Positions 37,005 through 45,925 of a stretch of DNA of 64,000 nt are shown here, in pieces. How positions within the stretch are numbered: position 1 is the stretch's first letter; the number at the start of each line of letters is the position of its first letter. Position numbers and translations under genes: made by a program. This stretch comes from Bacteroidota bacterium (GTDB taxonomy: Bacteria; Bacteroidota; Rhodothermia; Balneolales; Balneolaceae). The notes under the pieces are model-generated. The model saw only the letters and a program-made list of their open reading frames with translations, was not told where the DNA came from and searched no databases. The DNA lies in assembly GCA_009909035.1 (NCBI GenBank), contig JAAAOB010000021.1, forward strand, positions 51,068-115,067, in the 5' to 3' direction.

Positions 37005-37052
37005 TGATTTTCCTTTTACATTAAGACTGTAAATTGATTATCTTACAGACTT

Positions 37053-37152
37053 GGGGCAAGTTCCATACAGCCAGCTCCCTGTGAACTCCGTCAGGGTCGG
37101 AAGGCAGCAGCGGTAGCAGGTCGTAGCGGCGTGATATGGGTAGCTTGCCCCT
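37053..37152 (+). ncRNA. ffs: Small signal recognition particle RNA (4.5S)
   Basis: About 100 nt. The outer stem is GGGGCAAG (37053-37060) with CTTGCCCC (37144-37151), and the conserved Ffh-binding hairpin is present in TCAGGGTCGGAAGGCAGCAGC with the GTGAACTCCG side opposite. A T-rich tail follows, giving its own terminator. The RNA works with Ffh to target membrane proteins during translation. Confidence 0.95.
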
Positions 37153-37272
37153 CTTTTTTATTTTTATTTTTTTTTGACCGAATGGCCCATCTACCCTGAG
37201 AACAAAACTTTATGGCTCAAAGCCCACCCTATTCTTCAAAAGCTGTTCCCTTAGCCGGTTATCTGCTATTGT

Positions 37273-37414
37273 CTCGTTATTAATAAAATGTCGTGTTTCT
37301 CTGTAGTCATCGCATGGGTTATTTTAGAAAATTCAAGTTATGATGAATTAACATGTCATTCATCGTTGACTCATTCGATGACTTGCATGCAAGAACGTAT
37401 TGTTGACATAACAC
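37273..37414 (-). repeat. 142-bp dispersed repeat, copy B
   Basis: Reverse complement of copy A at 16166-16307, about 83 percent identical without gaps. It contains TCATTCGATGAC (37371-37382), one mismatch from the arsR-upstream 12-mer, and the 12-base palindrome CTTGCATGCAAG (37382-37393). One edge falls at 37414, the last base of the ypdA stop codon, so it forms the 3' untranslated region of ypdA. Confidence 0.8.
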
Positions 37415-38367
37415 TATAGTTTCTGCTCAATATCTTTGGCTATGTGGTCTGCATGAACGCGCGTGTTCTCAATAAACAGTCGACTGGTATCCATTCCGCC
37501 GCAGACTACACCCGCAACGTACATTCCCGGCCGATTGGTTTCAAGGCTGTCCTCTTTATGTACGGGCATTTTTACCTCGTCATCCGTAAGTTCAATATTG
37601 AGTTTCTTCATTAAACCGTAGTGCGGTTTATAGCCGGTCATGGCAAGTACAAAATCATTAGCTATGGTTTTTAGTCCTTCCGGTGTTTTGATGTCGACCT
37701 CTTTTTCCCGGATCTCAAGGACCTCCGAGTTAAAATACCCTTTGATTGACCCCTCTTTAATACGGTTATCTATATCGGGTTTTACCCAGTATTTAATGGT
37801 CTCTTTCAGGCCGTCATGGCGAACCAAGACGGATACATTAGCGCCCGACCGGTACGTTTCAAGTGCAGCATCGGCAGCAGAATTTCCACCGCCCACAACC
37901 AGCACATCTTGCCAGGCGTACCGATGCGGCTCGTCATAATAGTGGAGAACTTTGTCGAGTTCTTCTCCGGGTACATTCATTTTTCTCTCTTGTCCGTAAA
38001 AGCCTGTGGCCACAACGACTTTATCAGCCGGGTAGGTGTTTTTGTCGGTAACTACCTGGTAGGCGCCATCTTTTCCGTGTACTGTCTTCACAGTTTCGTA
38101 AAGCTTTACATTGAGTTCATAATGGTCGGCACATCTGCGATAATATTCCAGGGCTTCTTTTCGGGTTGGTTTGGGCCCGTGTGAAATGAACGGAATGTTT
38201 CCGATTTCAAGCCTGTCTGAAGTCGAAAAGAACGTCATGTTCACCGGGTAGTTGTAGATCGAATTCACAAGGCAGCCCCGGTCAATAATTAATGATTTAA
38301 TGCCGCGATTTTGAAGCGCAATAGATGTTGCCAGGCCGATAGGTCCGGCTCCGATAATCACTACCAT
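37414..38367 (-). CDS. ypdA: YpdA family bacillithiol disulfide reductase
   Basis: A 317-residue NADPH/FAD flavoprotein. The FAD motif is GAGPIGLATSIAL (5-17), the NADPH motif GGGNSAADAALE, and a C-terminal GMYVAGVVCGGMD closes the FAD domain. YpdA regenerates bacillithiol from its disulfide. Another bacillithiol-pathway gene, a bacilliredoxin, lies at 59533. The gene is monocistronic, reading away from the hydrolase gene. Confidence 0.87.
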   Translation of the reverse strand: MVVIIGAGPIGLATSIALQNRGIKSLIIDRGCLVNSIYNYPVNMTFFSTSDRLEIGNIPFISHGPKPTRKEALEYYRRCADHYELNVKLYETVKTVHGKDGAYQVVTDKNTYPADKVVVATGFYGQERKMNVPGEELDKVLHYYDEPHRYAWQDVLVVGGGNSAADAALETYRSGANVSVLVRHDGLKETIKYWVKPDIDNRIKEGSIKGYFNSEVLEIREKEVDIKTPEGLKTIANDFVLAMTGYKPHYGLMKKLNIELTDDEVKMPVHKEDSLETNRPGMYVAGVVCGGMDTSRLFIENTRVHADHIAKDIEQKL

Positions 38368-38472
38368 AGGAGTGTATGTTTGAGTGTGATTCTTTTAATT
38401 AGTCGCTGTCCTGAAGTTATATTAACATGTATGACCAGAAATCATTCAGTTCAAAGATAGCAAAGGCAACGC

Positions 38473-39441
38473 TTACTCGTTGTGATGATTTCTCAACAAC
38501 TGCCTGAAATAGAGCGCTACAGTTTGTTCAACCCATCCCGGCGGCATACTCCAGAACCCCACATGTCCTCCTCTCTCAGGAAATAGAGGATAAAGTGAAG
38601 GATTTTCTTCAATTACCTGCAGAGGAACTGTATCAAACGGGCAGAGCGGATCTTCGCGGCTGTGAATCAGGATGCCGGGCGTGAGCACCCGATCCATAAA
38701 AAATGCGCTGGAGCAGAGCCGATAGTACTCTTCAGCATCTTTAAATCCATGAACAGGTGCCGTAACCTGGTCGTCAAATTCAAACAGTGTTGATCCGGTA
38801 AATCTGGGCAGATCCGGGAAGTACGCACGCTTTTGCTCGAGCTTTTCTTTCAGCGGGATTAGAAACTGGCGGTCGTATATCCTGTTGAATCCTTTTTGTA
38901 GATTGAGTGATCCTCTGTGCAGATCGTAGGGAACAGATATAGCGGCAAATCCGATTATCCGGTTGGCGTCTCGTTTGGCAAGGTAGTTTAGCAATACGCT
39001 GCCTCCGAGAGAAAACCCTGCGGCAAGCTGCAATGAACCGGGGTAGGTTTCCTGCAGCCAGGCAGAGATCGTTTCCAAATCACCGGTGTCTCCGGAGTGA
39101 TAAAATCTTCTTGTCCTATTCAATCTGCTGCCGCAGCTCCTGAAATTCAGTGCAGCAATCGAAAATCCGGAATTAAAAAGATGGCGCGCCATATTCCGGA
39201 TGTAGTATCGTTTAGAAGATCCCTCGAGTCCATGAAGTAAAATAACGAACGGGCGATTTTCTGTTTGTTCGGCAACATCGAGTTCAAGGACATCACCGTC
39301 CGGAGTCTCGACATAACGGCGTTCAACAACCAGCTCTGCCGCTTGAAACAACAGGGATGCGAGAATGGTATGGAAATGTCCATTCAGACACCAGGGAGCA
39401 GGTCTGAAATTTGGTGGGCGGAAGCTGACAGTTGAATTCAA
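38473..39441 (-). CDS. YheT-type alpha/beta hydrolase
   Basis: A 322-residue hydrolase. LHGLEGSSKRYYIRNMA and NFRSCGSRLNR match the YheT/ABHD1-3 family; the nucleophile is the serine of AGFSLGGSVLLNYL, an aspartate is in HSREDPLCP and the histidine in RGGHVGF. Members act on esters; the natural substrate is unknown. It stands apart from neighbours and is divergent from the Ppx/GppA gene. Confidence 0.87.
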   Translation of the reverse strand: MNSTVSFRPPNFRPAPWCLNGHFHTILASLLFQAAELVVERRYVETPDGDVLELDVAEQTENRPFVILLHGLEGSSKRYYIRNMARHLFNSGFSIAALNFRSCGSRLNRTRRFYHSGDTGDLETISAWLQETYPGSLQLAAGFSLGGSVLLNYLAKRDANRIIGFAAISVPYDLHRGSLNLQKGFNRIYDRQFLIPLKEKLEQKRAYFPDLPRFTGSTLFEFDDQVTAPVHGFKDAEEYYRLCSSAFFMDRVLTPGILIHSREDPLCPFDTVPLQVIEENPSLYPLFPERGGHVGFWSMPPGWVEQTVALYFRQLLRNHHNE

Positions 39442-39653
39442 AGAGTAGAGGTTAATTATCGGCCAGTTGCCGGTACGGGCGAAAAGACAGCCGGGTTCTT
39501 AATTTAAAGAGGGCGGGAAGTTGGGAAATTCAATGCATATCATTTACTTATGATCTGTGATAAACAGAATATCTAAAGCAGAAACCTGATCGGGTCAGAA
39601 GAAGAACAAAATCCGAAGCTGCAACATAGTAAAATCAAAACAGATAAAATAAT

Positions 39654-41231
39654 ATGCCAGATACCCATCCCCGACATGTATCCCGAAGAATCGCTGCCAT
39701 TGACCTTGGAACAAACTCCTTTCATGCGGTAATTGTCGATATCTATCCTGATGGCAGTTTCCAAACGGTGGATAAGTTGAAGGAAATGGTACTACTCGCG
39801 GAAAAGGGATTTAAAAACCGACTGTCTGACGCCGCCATATCGCGAGCTATGGAGGCATTAAAAAAAATAAAAACGCTTAGTGATCATCAGAATGCAGAAA
39901 AAATCCTGGCCTATGCCACAAGCGCAATTCGGGAGGCTGAAAATGGGGGAGAGCTCATACAGCGCGCCATCGACGAGGTAGGCATCAAAATCATAGCCAT
40001 ACCGGGAAGGGTAGAGGCTGAATTGATCGGCCTTGCTGTACAGCATGGAGTCCAGCTTCCGGATGACCCGGTTATGATGGTTGATATTGGTGGTGGCAGC
40101 GTAGAATTCGTAATTGGTGATAAAGATACATTTAGCCATCTGTCGAGTAAAAAGATCGGGGTTGCGCGCATGACGGCACAGTTTGTGGATCATGATCCGA
40201 TAACGAAAGATGAAATAGAGAAACTGCGCACCCATTTCGAGGAGCAACTGACGGATGTGGCACAGGCATTTGCCTATCAGCGCGCGCTGCTCATGATAGG
40301 GTCATCCGGAACGCTTGAAAATATCGGGATGATGATTGCACGGCGTGAAAAAAAATCTCAAAATCTGTCGGTAAACGAACTGGAGTTTACGGACGAGCAG
40401 TTTTTTGATCTCTATGATGAACTAATTGGAATGACCCGTAAAGAACGTGCAAATCTGTCGGAGCTGGACGATAAGCGAATCGACCTGATTGCTCCCGGAC
40501 TGGTATTGGTACATTATATACTGAGAAAATTTATGATCAAACGGGTAAAGATTTCGGCCCAGGCACTTCGGGAGGGAATTATCCTGAGGTATATTAAGAA
40601 AGAGATGAAAGATATAAAGGCTCTTGCCCCGTTTAGTGACCCGAGGCAGCGAAGTGTAATGGAGCTTGTTAACCGGTACGAATGGCATGAAAATCACTCA
40701 AGGCATGTGGCAGATCTATGCCTGCAGCTTTTTTCACACTTCAGGGATGACCTGGATCTTGCCGATAAGGACAAAGAGTTGCTGGAGTATGCCGCGTTTA
40801 TGCACGATATCGGCTATTTTATATCGCACAGGAAGCACCATAAACACGCACTTTACATTATCCGCCATTCAGAATTACTGGGGTTTAAAGAGATAGAAAT
40901 TGAAGTAATGGCGAATGTTTCAAGATACCATAGGCGCTCAACGCCCAAAATGAGGCACCGGTATTTTAAGAAATTACCAAAACATGAACGCAACCGGGTG
41001 AAGAAACTTTCCGCGATCTTGCGGGTTGCCGACGGGCTGGACAGAAGTCATTTTCAGAATGTACGAAGTGTTGATGTAGAAAAGCTGGATCATAAAACGG
41101 TTATCTATATTTCTACTGAGACGGATCCGCAGCTGGAGATCTGGGGGGCGATGCGTAAACGTACGCTTCTCGAAAACATGCTCTCCACATCGATCGATAT
41201 TACTGAGGATCAAAGCAGATTCTTGAAGTGA
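39654..41231 (+). CDS. Ppx/GppA phosphatase with C-terminal HD domain
   Basis: A 525-residue cytoplasmic enzyme acting on polyphosphate and/or pppGpp. The ASKHA fold is shown by AIDLGTNSFHAVIVDI at the N-terminus and MVDIGGGSVEFVIGD. From about residue 330 an HD-type domain follows (NHSRHVADLC, AAFMHDIGYFIS, HHKHALYII), as in larger exopolyphosphatases. It is a probable stringent-response or phosphate-storage enzyme. There is no ppk next to it. Confidence 0.9.
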   Translation: MPDTHPRHVSRRIAAIDLGTNSFHAVIVDIYPDGSFQTVDKLKEMVLLAEKGFKNRLSDAAISRAMEALKKIKTLSDHQNAEKILAYATSAIREAENGGELIQRAIDEVGIKIIAIPGRVEAELIGLAVQHGVQLPDDPVMMVDIGGGSVEFVIGDKDTFSHLSSKKIGVARMTAQFVDHDPITKDEIEKLRTHFEEQLTDVAQAFAYQRALLMIGSSGTLENIGMMIARREKKSQNLSVNELEFTDEQFFDLYDELIGMTRKERANLSELDDKRIDLIAPGLVLVHYILRKFMIKRVKISAQALREGIILRYIKKEMKDIKALAPFSDPRQRSVMELVNRYEWHENHSRHVADLCLQLFSHFRDDLDLADKDKELLEYAAFMHDIGYFISHRKHHKHALYIIRHSELLGFKEIEIEVMANVSRYHRRSTPKMRHRYFKKLPKHERNRVKKLSAILRVADGLDRSHFQNVRSVDVEKLDHKTVIYISTETDPQLEIWGAMRKRTLLENMLSTSIDITEDQSRFLK

Positions 41232-41292
41232 CGAGCTTGATGAGGAATGAACTGCCTGAAAAGATCACAGATCTGCTATAGTCTGTGGTTAT

Positions 41293-41712
41293 TCATTCTT
41301 GTTCTGCCTGCCGCTCCTTAATTTTTTGAACGTATGAATGCCGAGCCTTGATGCCGGCCCGATTTCCGTAAAACATTCCAAGCCAGCAGGCAAATGCCAG
41401 TACTATGACAAGAATCAGTTCCGATCCTCCAGCCGACTCACTGATCAGATAAATCCAGGCGGCCGGTGGAGCGAAAATAAGGAGCGCAAGCAGGTAGTGC
41501 TTGTTGGTCGGGGCCGGCACTTTTGTGATGTAGCGCTTGATGGCCGCATACGATAGGTTGAGATAAACAAAACCGATTGCCAGGAGTGTGGCAAGCCCAA
41601 CCCAGCCGGGATCTGAAACAAACACCAAAAAAGAGTTTCCTGTCAATATAATGGCGAGTGATATCATCACTGTCCAGGTAGCGTAAGCAAAAAAACGTGC
41701 ACCGTCCTGCAT
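41293..41712 (-). CDS. Four-span membrane protein, unknown
   Basis: 139 residues with four hydrophobic stretches (about 11-29, 35-56, 72-90, 98-117) and a basic C-terminal tail ending KIKERQAEQE. I recognise no family. It is convergent with the Ppx/GppA gene and reads in the same direction as the methylmalonyl-CoA epimerase gene, separated by 80 bp. Start and frame are supported by hydrophobic pattern only. Confidence 0.6.
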   Translation of the reverse strand: MQDGARFFAYATWTVMISLAIILTGNSFLVFVSDPGWVGLATLLAIGFVYLNLSYAAIKRYITKVPAPTNKHYLLALLIFAPPAAWIYLISESAGGSELILVIVLAFACWLGMFYGNRAGIKARHSYVQKIKERQAEQE

Positions 41713-41792
41713 ATAAATAGCTTTGAACTATCGATTAACCGGCAACATCCGGAACTATGTGTGTGACAAGATAACGGTATATCGCTCGATTT

Positions 41793-42203
41793 TCACTCCG
41801 TATTATCTTGAATCGTCTGACACAACTCAACCAGCACGCCATGATTGCCTTTTGGGTGAAGAAAGGCGACAAGCTTATTGTCCGCTCCCTGTTTAGGCTG
41901 TTCGTTGAGCAACGTAAATCCCTCGTCTTGCAGCCGTTTCATTTCCGCGTGGATGTCTTCCACTTCAAACGCCACATGGTGGATGCCTTCACCCTTTTTA
42001 TCCACAAATTTCTGAATGACAGAATCAGGTTCTGTGGGGCCAAGCAGCTCGACTTTGGATTGCCCGGTTTCAAAAAAAGCAGTCTCCACTTTCTCGCTAT
42101 CAACGCGTTCTGTTTTTGAGAGCTTTTTATTCAGGATTTTTTCGTAGGTCGAAATCGCTTCGTCCAGATTGCTGACGGCAATTCCAATGTGGTCAATATG
42201 CAT
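41793..42203 (-). CDS. mce: Methylmalonyl-CoA epimerase
   Basis: A 136-residue glyoxalase/VOC-fold enzyme interconverting (R)- and (S)-methylmalonyl-CoA. The metal ligands fit the family: His5 (MHIDHIGIAV), Gln49 (TGQSKVELL), His76 (GIHHVAFEVEDI) and Glu126 (VLVELCQ). Odd-chain fatty acid and branched-chain amino acid breakdown need it, together with mutase genes not in this window. It has the typical length. Confidence 0.93.
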   Translation of the reverse strand: MHIDHIGIAVSNLDEAISTYEKILNKKLSKTERVDSEKVETAFFETGQSKVELLGPTEPDSVIQKFVDKKGEGIHHVAFEVEDIHAEMKRLQDEGFTLLNEQPKQGADNKLVAFLHPKGNHGVLVELCQTIQDNTE

Positions 42204-42880
42204 CTTCAGGGTTTTTAAAGTGAATATAAAATTTAACCGCCTCGCCTATAATCTGCAGAACGATCACCGGTAAATGTTAAAGGCGCAAAAAATGGTAAAC
42301 ATTTTTCTGTAAAAATGAACCTTAATCGCCGCCAAATATACCTGATCTACACTAAACTATAGATTGTTGACAAGAGGTTCAGAGCGCATCACCGCAATAT
42401 ATGAAAATCGAGCCCAAGCATCACGAAGCCGGAACCGGACTCGCTGCGGAGCATCAACGAATTCTGGTACGGACGGTTTTTTCAGGAGTTGCCGATTTGC
42501 GGGTATCCGGTTGCCGCAGGTGGGAGATGAAAAGATAACAGCTGATGGAAGGTTGGGTTTAGTCCGATAGAAGAGATGCTCAATAGACATATATTGAAAT
42601 TTCAAATTATTTTATTCATAATATAAATCAACCACTACACAAAGACGTGTATTCGTTCGTGTACTTAATGAACGTACGCATGAAGGACTTTTCAACAGCT
42701 ATCAGAACAGGAGCCAGTGGCGAAAATGTTTGGTGATGCAATAGATGTGAATCTCTTTTTCTACTTTTTTTCATCGGAACGGTGAAAACCGGGAGTGCGG
42801 GAGTGTTTGAATCAGGTGCACATCGGGAAAGTCCCTTCGTATTTCATCTTCATGTCAACTTTAACTCAACATAAGGACGT
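42204..42880. other. Long intergenic region before the SusC gene
   Basis: 677 bp. A GC-rich block (about 42370-42560) is open in two frames (42364-42570 on + and 42357-42605 on -) but neither translation resembles a protein. It is followed by TTGAAATTTCAA (42594-42605), a 12-bp palindrome, and an AT-rich stretch that may hold the SusC promoter. No tRNA or terminator hairpin found. Confidence 0.5.
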
Positions 42881-45880
42881 ATGAAAACTAAGCTACTGTT
42901 TCGTAAGATTATAATTTTGGGTCTCACATGTTTACTACCGGTCCTGGTAGGAGCTCAAGGTACAATTTCCGGTACCGTAATAGAGCAGGAGACGGAAATT
43001 TCAATACCGGGTGTCAATGTCCTTATTCAGGGGCTTGATATCGGAACAGCCACCGGTGCAAACGGGGAATTTGAGATTACCGGTATTGATGAAGGGTCTT
43101 ACACCCTGCAGGTCCGGGCCATCGGCTATATTCCGCAAACAGTCGATGTTGATGTGGTGTCGGGAGAAACGACGGAACTGACGATCATTTTGCGAGAGCG
43201 AAGGGTAGAGCTGGACGAAGTGATCGTAACCGGTACGGCGGGGGGTATGCAGCGCCGGGCCCTTGGAAATACCATCACCTCTGTGGATGCTGTAGAAGCC
43301 ATGGAGTTAGCTCCCATCCCGAACATGCAGTCGCTGCTCAATGCAAGGGCCAGCGGTACGGTCATTATGCCCGGTACCGGTATGGTTGGATCGGGGTCGC
43401 GAATTAGAATACGCGGTGCGTCCAGTATTTCTCTGTCAAATGAACCGATTATCTACGTGGATGGAATACGCGTAGATAATGCGCAGGGATCCGGGCCCGC
43501 CGTGCAGGGGTTTGGTTCAAGCGTAATCAACAGGCTGAATGACTTTAATCCACAGGATGTGGAGAGTGTTGAAATCCTGAAAGGACCGGCTGCCGCAACG
43601 CTCTACGGAACAGAAGCCTCGAATGGCGTTATCAATATCATTACCAAGAAAGGTGTGGATGGAGCTCCAAGGTTTAGCTTTACATCACGTGCCGGAACAA
43701 ATTTCTTTGCAAACAAGGAAGACAGGATGTTCACGAACTTCTGGCGAAATCCTGATACCGGCGAAATTGAGTCACTGAATTTAGTGACCTCAGAAGAAGA
43801 GAGGGGAACACCCATTTTTGAACCCGGATTTTTGCAAAACTATAACCTGAACGTCCGGGGAGGATCCGATAAATTTCAGTACTATATTTCAGGAAATTGG
43901 AAAAATGAAGAGGGTGTAGAACCGACAAACGAATTAAATCACTACGGCGGGCGGCTGAATTTAACTCTGAATGCCACCGATGATTTAAGGATAAACAGTT
44001 CCCTTGGATACCTTACGGGCCGGACGTACCTGGCTCGTGAATCGGGAACGGGAGGTGTGACCTGGGGATCCTATTTTTCCACACCGGCGCACCTTGAGCG
44101 GAATCTCCCCGAAGATGCTCCCCCGCGAAGAGGATATCGCAGCTTTACATCGGATGCCTATTATGAATTTGATGACTTCCAGGACCTCACCCGGCTGACC
44201 GGAAGTGTGACGGTTAACTATACGATGATGGATAACTTCAGCCACAGGCTGGCAATTGGTGTTGATGAAGTGATTGAGGATAATCAAACCATACTGGAGA
44301 ACAGCCCGATTTACAGGGAGTTCGCACCTGGTGAAGATGGGTTTAAATCTGTATCGCGCCGGGATGCGCTGAACCAGACCATAGACTACAACAATGACTT
44401 GAGGCTGGACCTCTCGGAGGATTTCGGTTCGAGAACAACGACCGGTTTCCAGTACTACAGGAGTAAGACAACCATCACAAGTGCTACCGGAGAAGATTTT
44501 GCACTGCCGGGACTCCGGGCTGTCAATGCGGCTGCGCGTACAGAAGGGGGTGAAAACTTCTTTGAAAACAGGACGTTTGGCGTTTTTGTGCAGCAGCAGT
44601 TTAATTACCAGGACCGCATCTACCTGACGGGAGGATTGAGAGGTGATGACAACAGCGCATTCGGCCAGGATTTTGACCTCGTGCTCTATCCCAAAGTCAG
44701 TTCGGCCTGGGTGATAAGTGAGGAGGACTTTTTCAATGTTCCGTATGTAAACTCCATGCGCCTGCGCGGCTCGTATGGGCATACCGGTCAGCAACCCGGC
44801 TTTTTTGATGCACTGCGAACCTTTAATGCCGTTACCGGCCCGGACGATCGGCCAACGGTAACGCCCGGCTCAATAGGGAATCCGGACCTGGGTCCCGAAC
44901 GAAGCATTGAGTGGGAGACAGGATTTGAAGCCTCCCTTCTGGATGAGCGCGTGTCAACCGAGTTTACCTACTACAACCGGACGACAGAGGATGCCATTCT
45001 TGTACGCAATGTGGCTCCGTCTATTGGGTTTGCCGGAAATCAATTTATTAATGTAGGAGAAGTTGACAACTGGGGTGTTGAGTTCTCCCTGCAGGGCACC
45101 CCGATTCAGAGGCGAGACCTGAGTCTCGATCTGCGCTTTAGCATCGCCACAAATGATAGCGAGATACAAGATCTCGGACGCGATGACGAGATTGTTGTAA
45201 ATTCTGCCTTTGGTATGGAGCACCGGGTTGGTCAACCCATCGGGTCGTGGTATAAGCCGAAGCTGCTCGATGTGGATATCACCACAGATGATATCGGTGC
45301 TCCGGTTGCTTCAAACTATATCTGCGCGGACGGAGAGGGAGGACAGATGCCCTGCTTTGATGAGAGTGGCTCACTCATTGCTCCGGATCTGTTTATCGGG
45401 CAGAGCATTCCGAAATATGAAGGCTCATTCTCGGCCACCCTGAATTTCTTTGGCAACTTCAGGGCGTATGCGCTGATTGACTACAAGACGGGCCATCATA
45501 AATGGAACTATAACCAGTCGGTGAGGTCTCTCTTTGGCCTATCGAGAGAACTGTACTTCCCGCTGGAGAGCGATCCCCTGAAGGTGGCGGATGCACTCAA
45601 TTTCCGCACGTTTGATGTAAACATCGAAGATGCAAGCTTTGCTAAACTTCGGGAGGTCTCCCTGACCTATCTTTTCCATGACCAGATTTTGGATGCATTT
45701 GGTGTGCAGCGTGCCTCCGTATCACTTGCGGCACGGAATCTTTATACCTGGACTGATTACTCAGGAATGGAGCCGGAAGGAATGTTCCTGACAGGCGGCC
45801 GTGGAGGGTTTTCCACAATTGAGCAGAATAATCTGCCTCAGCTTACCCAAATTGTTGGAACGTTAAGCCTCGGGTTTTAA
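42881..45880 (+). CDS. SusC/RagA family TonB-linked outer-membrane protein
   Basis: A 999-residue outer-membrane importer. After a signal peptide (ending LVGAQG) comes a carboxypeptidase-regulatory-like domain (about 28-110, ISIPGVNVLIQGLDIGTATG), then the TonB box-like DEVIVTG, the plug domain (about 120-235, RIRGASSISLSNEPIIYVDG) and a 22-strand-type barrel to the C-terminus LSLGF. It forms a pair with the SusD gene 45 bp downstream. Such pairs import large nutrients. No glycoside hydrolase follows; the next genes encode peptidases, so peptides are a fair guess. AAGGA lies 4 bases before the ATG. Confidence 0.93.
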   Translation: MKTKLLFRKIIILGLTCLLPVLVGAQGTISGTVIEQETEISIPGVNVLIQGLDIGTATGANGEFEITGIDEGSYTLQVRAIGYIPQTVDVDVVSGETTELTIILRERRVELDEVIVTGTAGGMQRRALGNTITSVDAVEAMELAPIPNMQSLLNARASGTVIMPGTGMVGSGSRIRIRGASSISLSNEPIIYVDGIRVDNAQGSGPAVQGFGSSVINRLNDFNPQDVESVEILKGPAAATLYGTEASNGVINIITKKGVDGAPRFSFTSRAGTNFFANKEDRMFTNFWRNPDTGEIESLNLVTSEEERGTPIFEPGFLQNYNLNVRGGSDKFQYYISGNWKNEEGVEPTNELNHYGGRLNLTLNATDDLRINSSLGYLTGRTYLARESGTGGVTWGSYFSTPAHLERNLPEDAPPRRGYRSFTSDAYYEFDDFQDLTRLTGSVTVNYTMMDNFSHRLAIGVDEVIEDNQTILENSPIYREFAPGEDGFKSVSRRDALNQTIDYNNDLRLDLSEDFGSRTTTGFQYYRSKTTITSATGEDFALPGLRAVNAAARTEGGENFFENRTFGVFVQQQFNYQDRIYLTGGLRGDDNSAFGQDFDLVLYPKVSSAWVISEEDFFNVPYVNSMRLRGSYGHTGQQPGFFDALRTFNAVTGPDDRPTVTPGSIGNPDLGPERSIEWETGFEASLLDERVSTEFTYYNRTTEDAILVRNVAPSIGFAGNQFINVGEVDNWGVEFSLQGTPIQRRDLSLDLRFSIATNDSEIQDLGRDDEIVVNSAFGMEHRVGQPIGSWYKPKLLDVDITTDDIGAPVASNYICADGEGGQMPCFDESGSLIAPDLFIGQSIPKYEGSFSATLNFFGNFRAYALIDYKTGHHKWNYNQSVRSLFGLSRELYFPLESDPLKVADALNFRTFDVNIEDASFAKLREVSLTYLFHDQILDAFGVQRASVSLAARNLYTWTDYSGMEPEGMFLTGGRGGFSTIEQNNLPQLTQIVGTLSLGF

Positions 45881-45925
45881 TAAATGCATCCAATAAAAAA
45901 ATTGATCACTCCAAATACGAATATC

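Noticed and set aside
42364..42570. Small gene on the plus strand upstream of SusC
   Set aside because: Arg/Ser-rich translation, an equally open reverse frame and no ribosome site; treated as non-coding.
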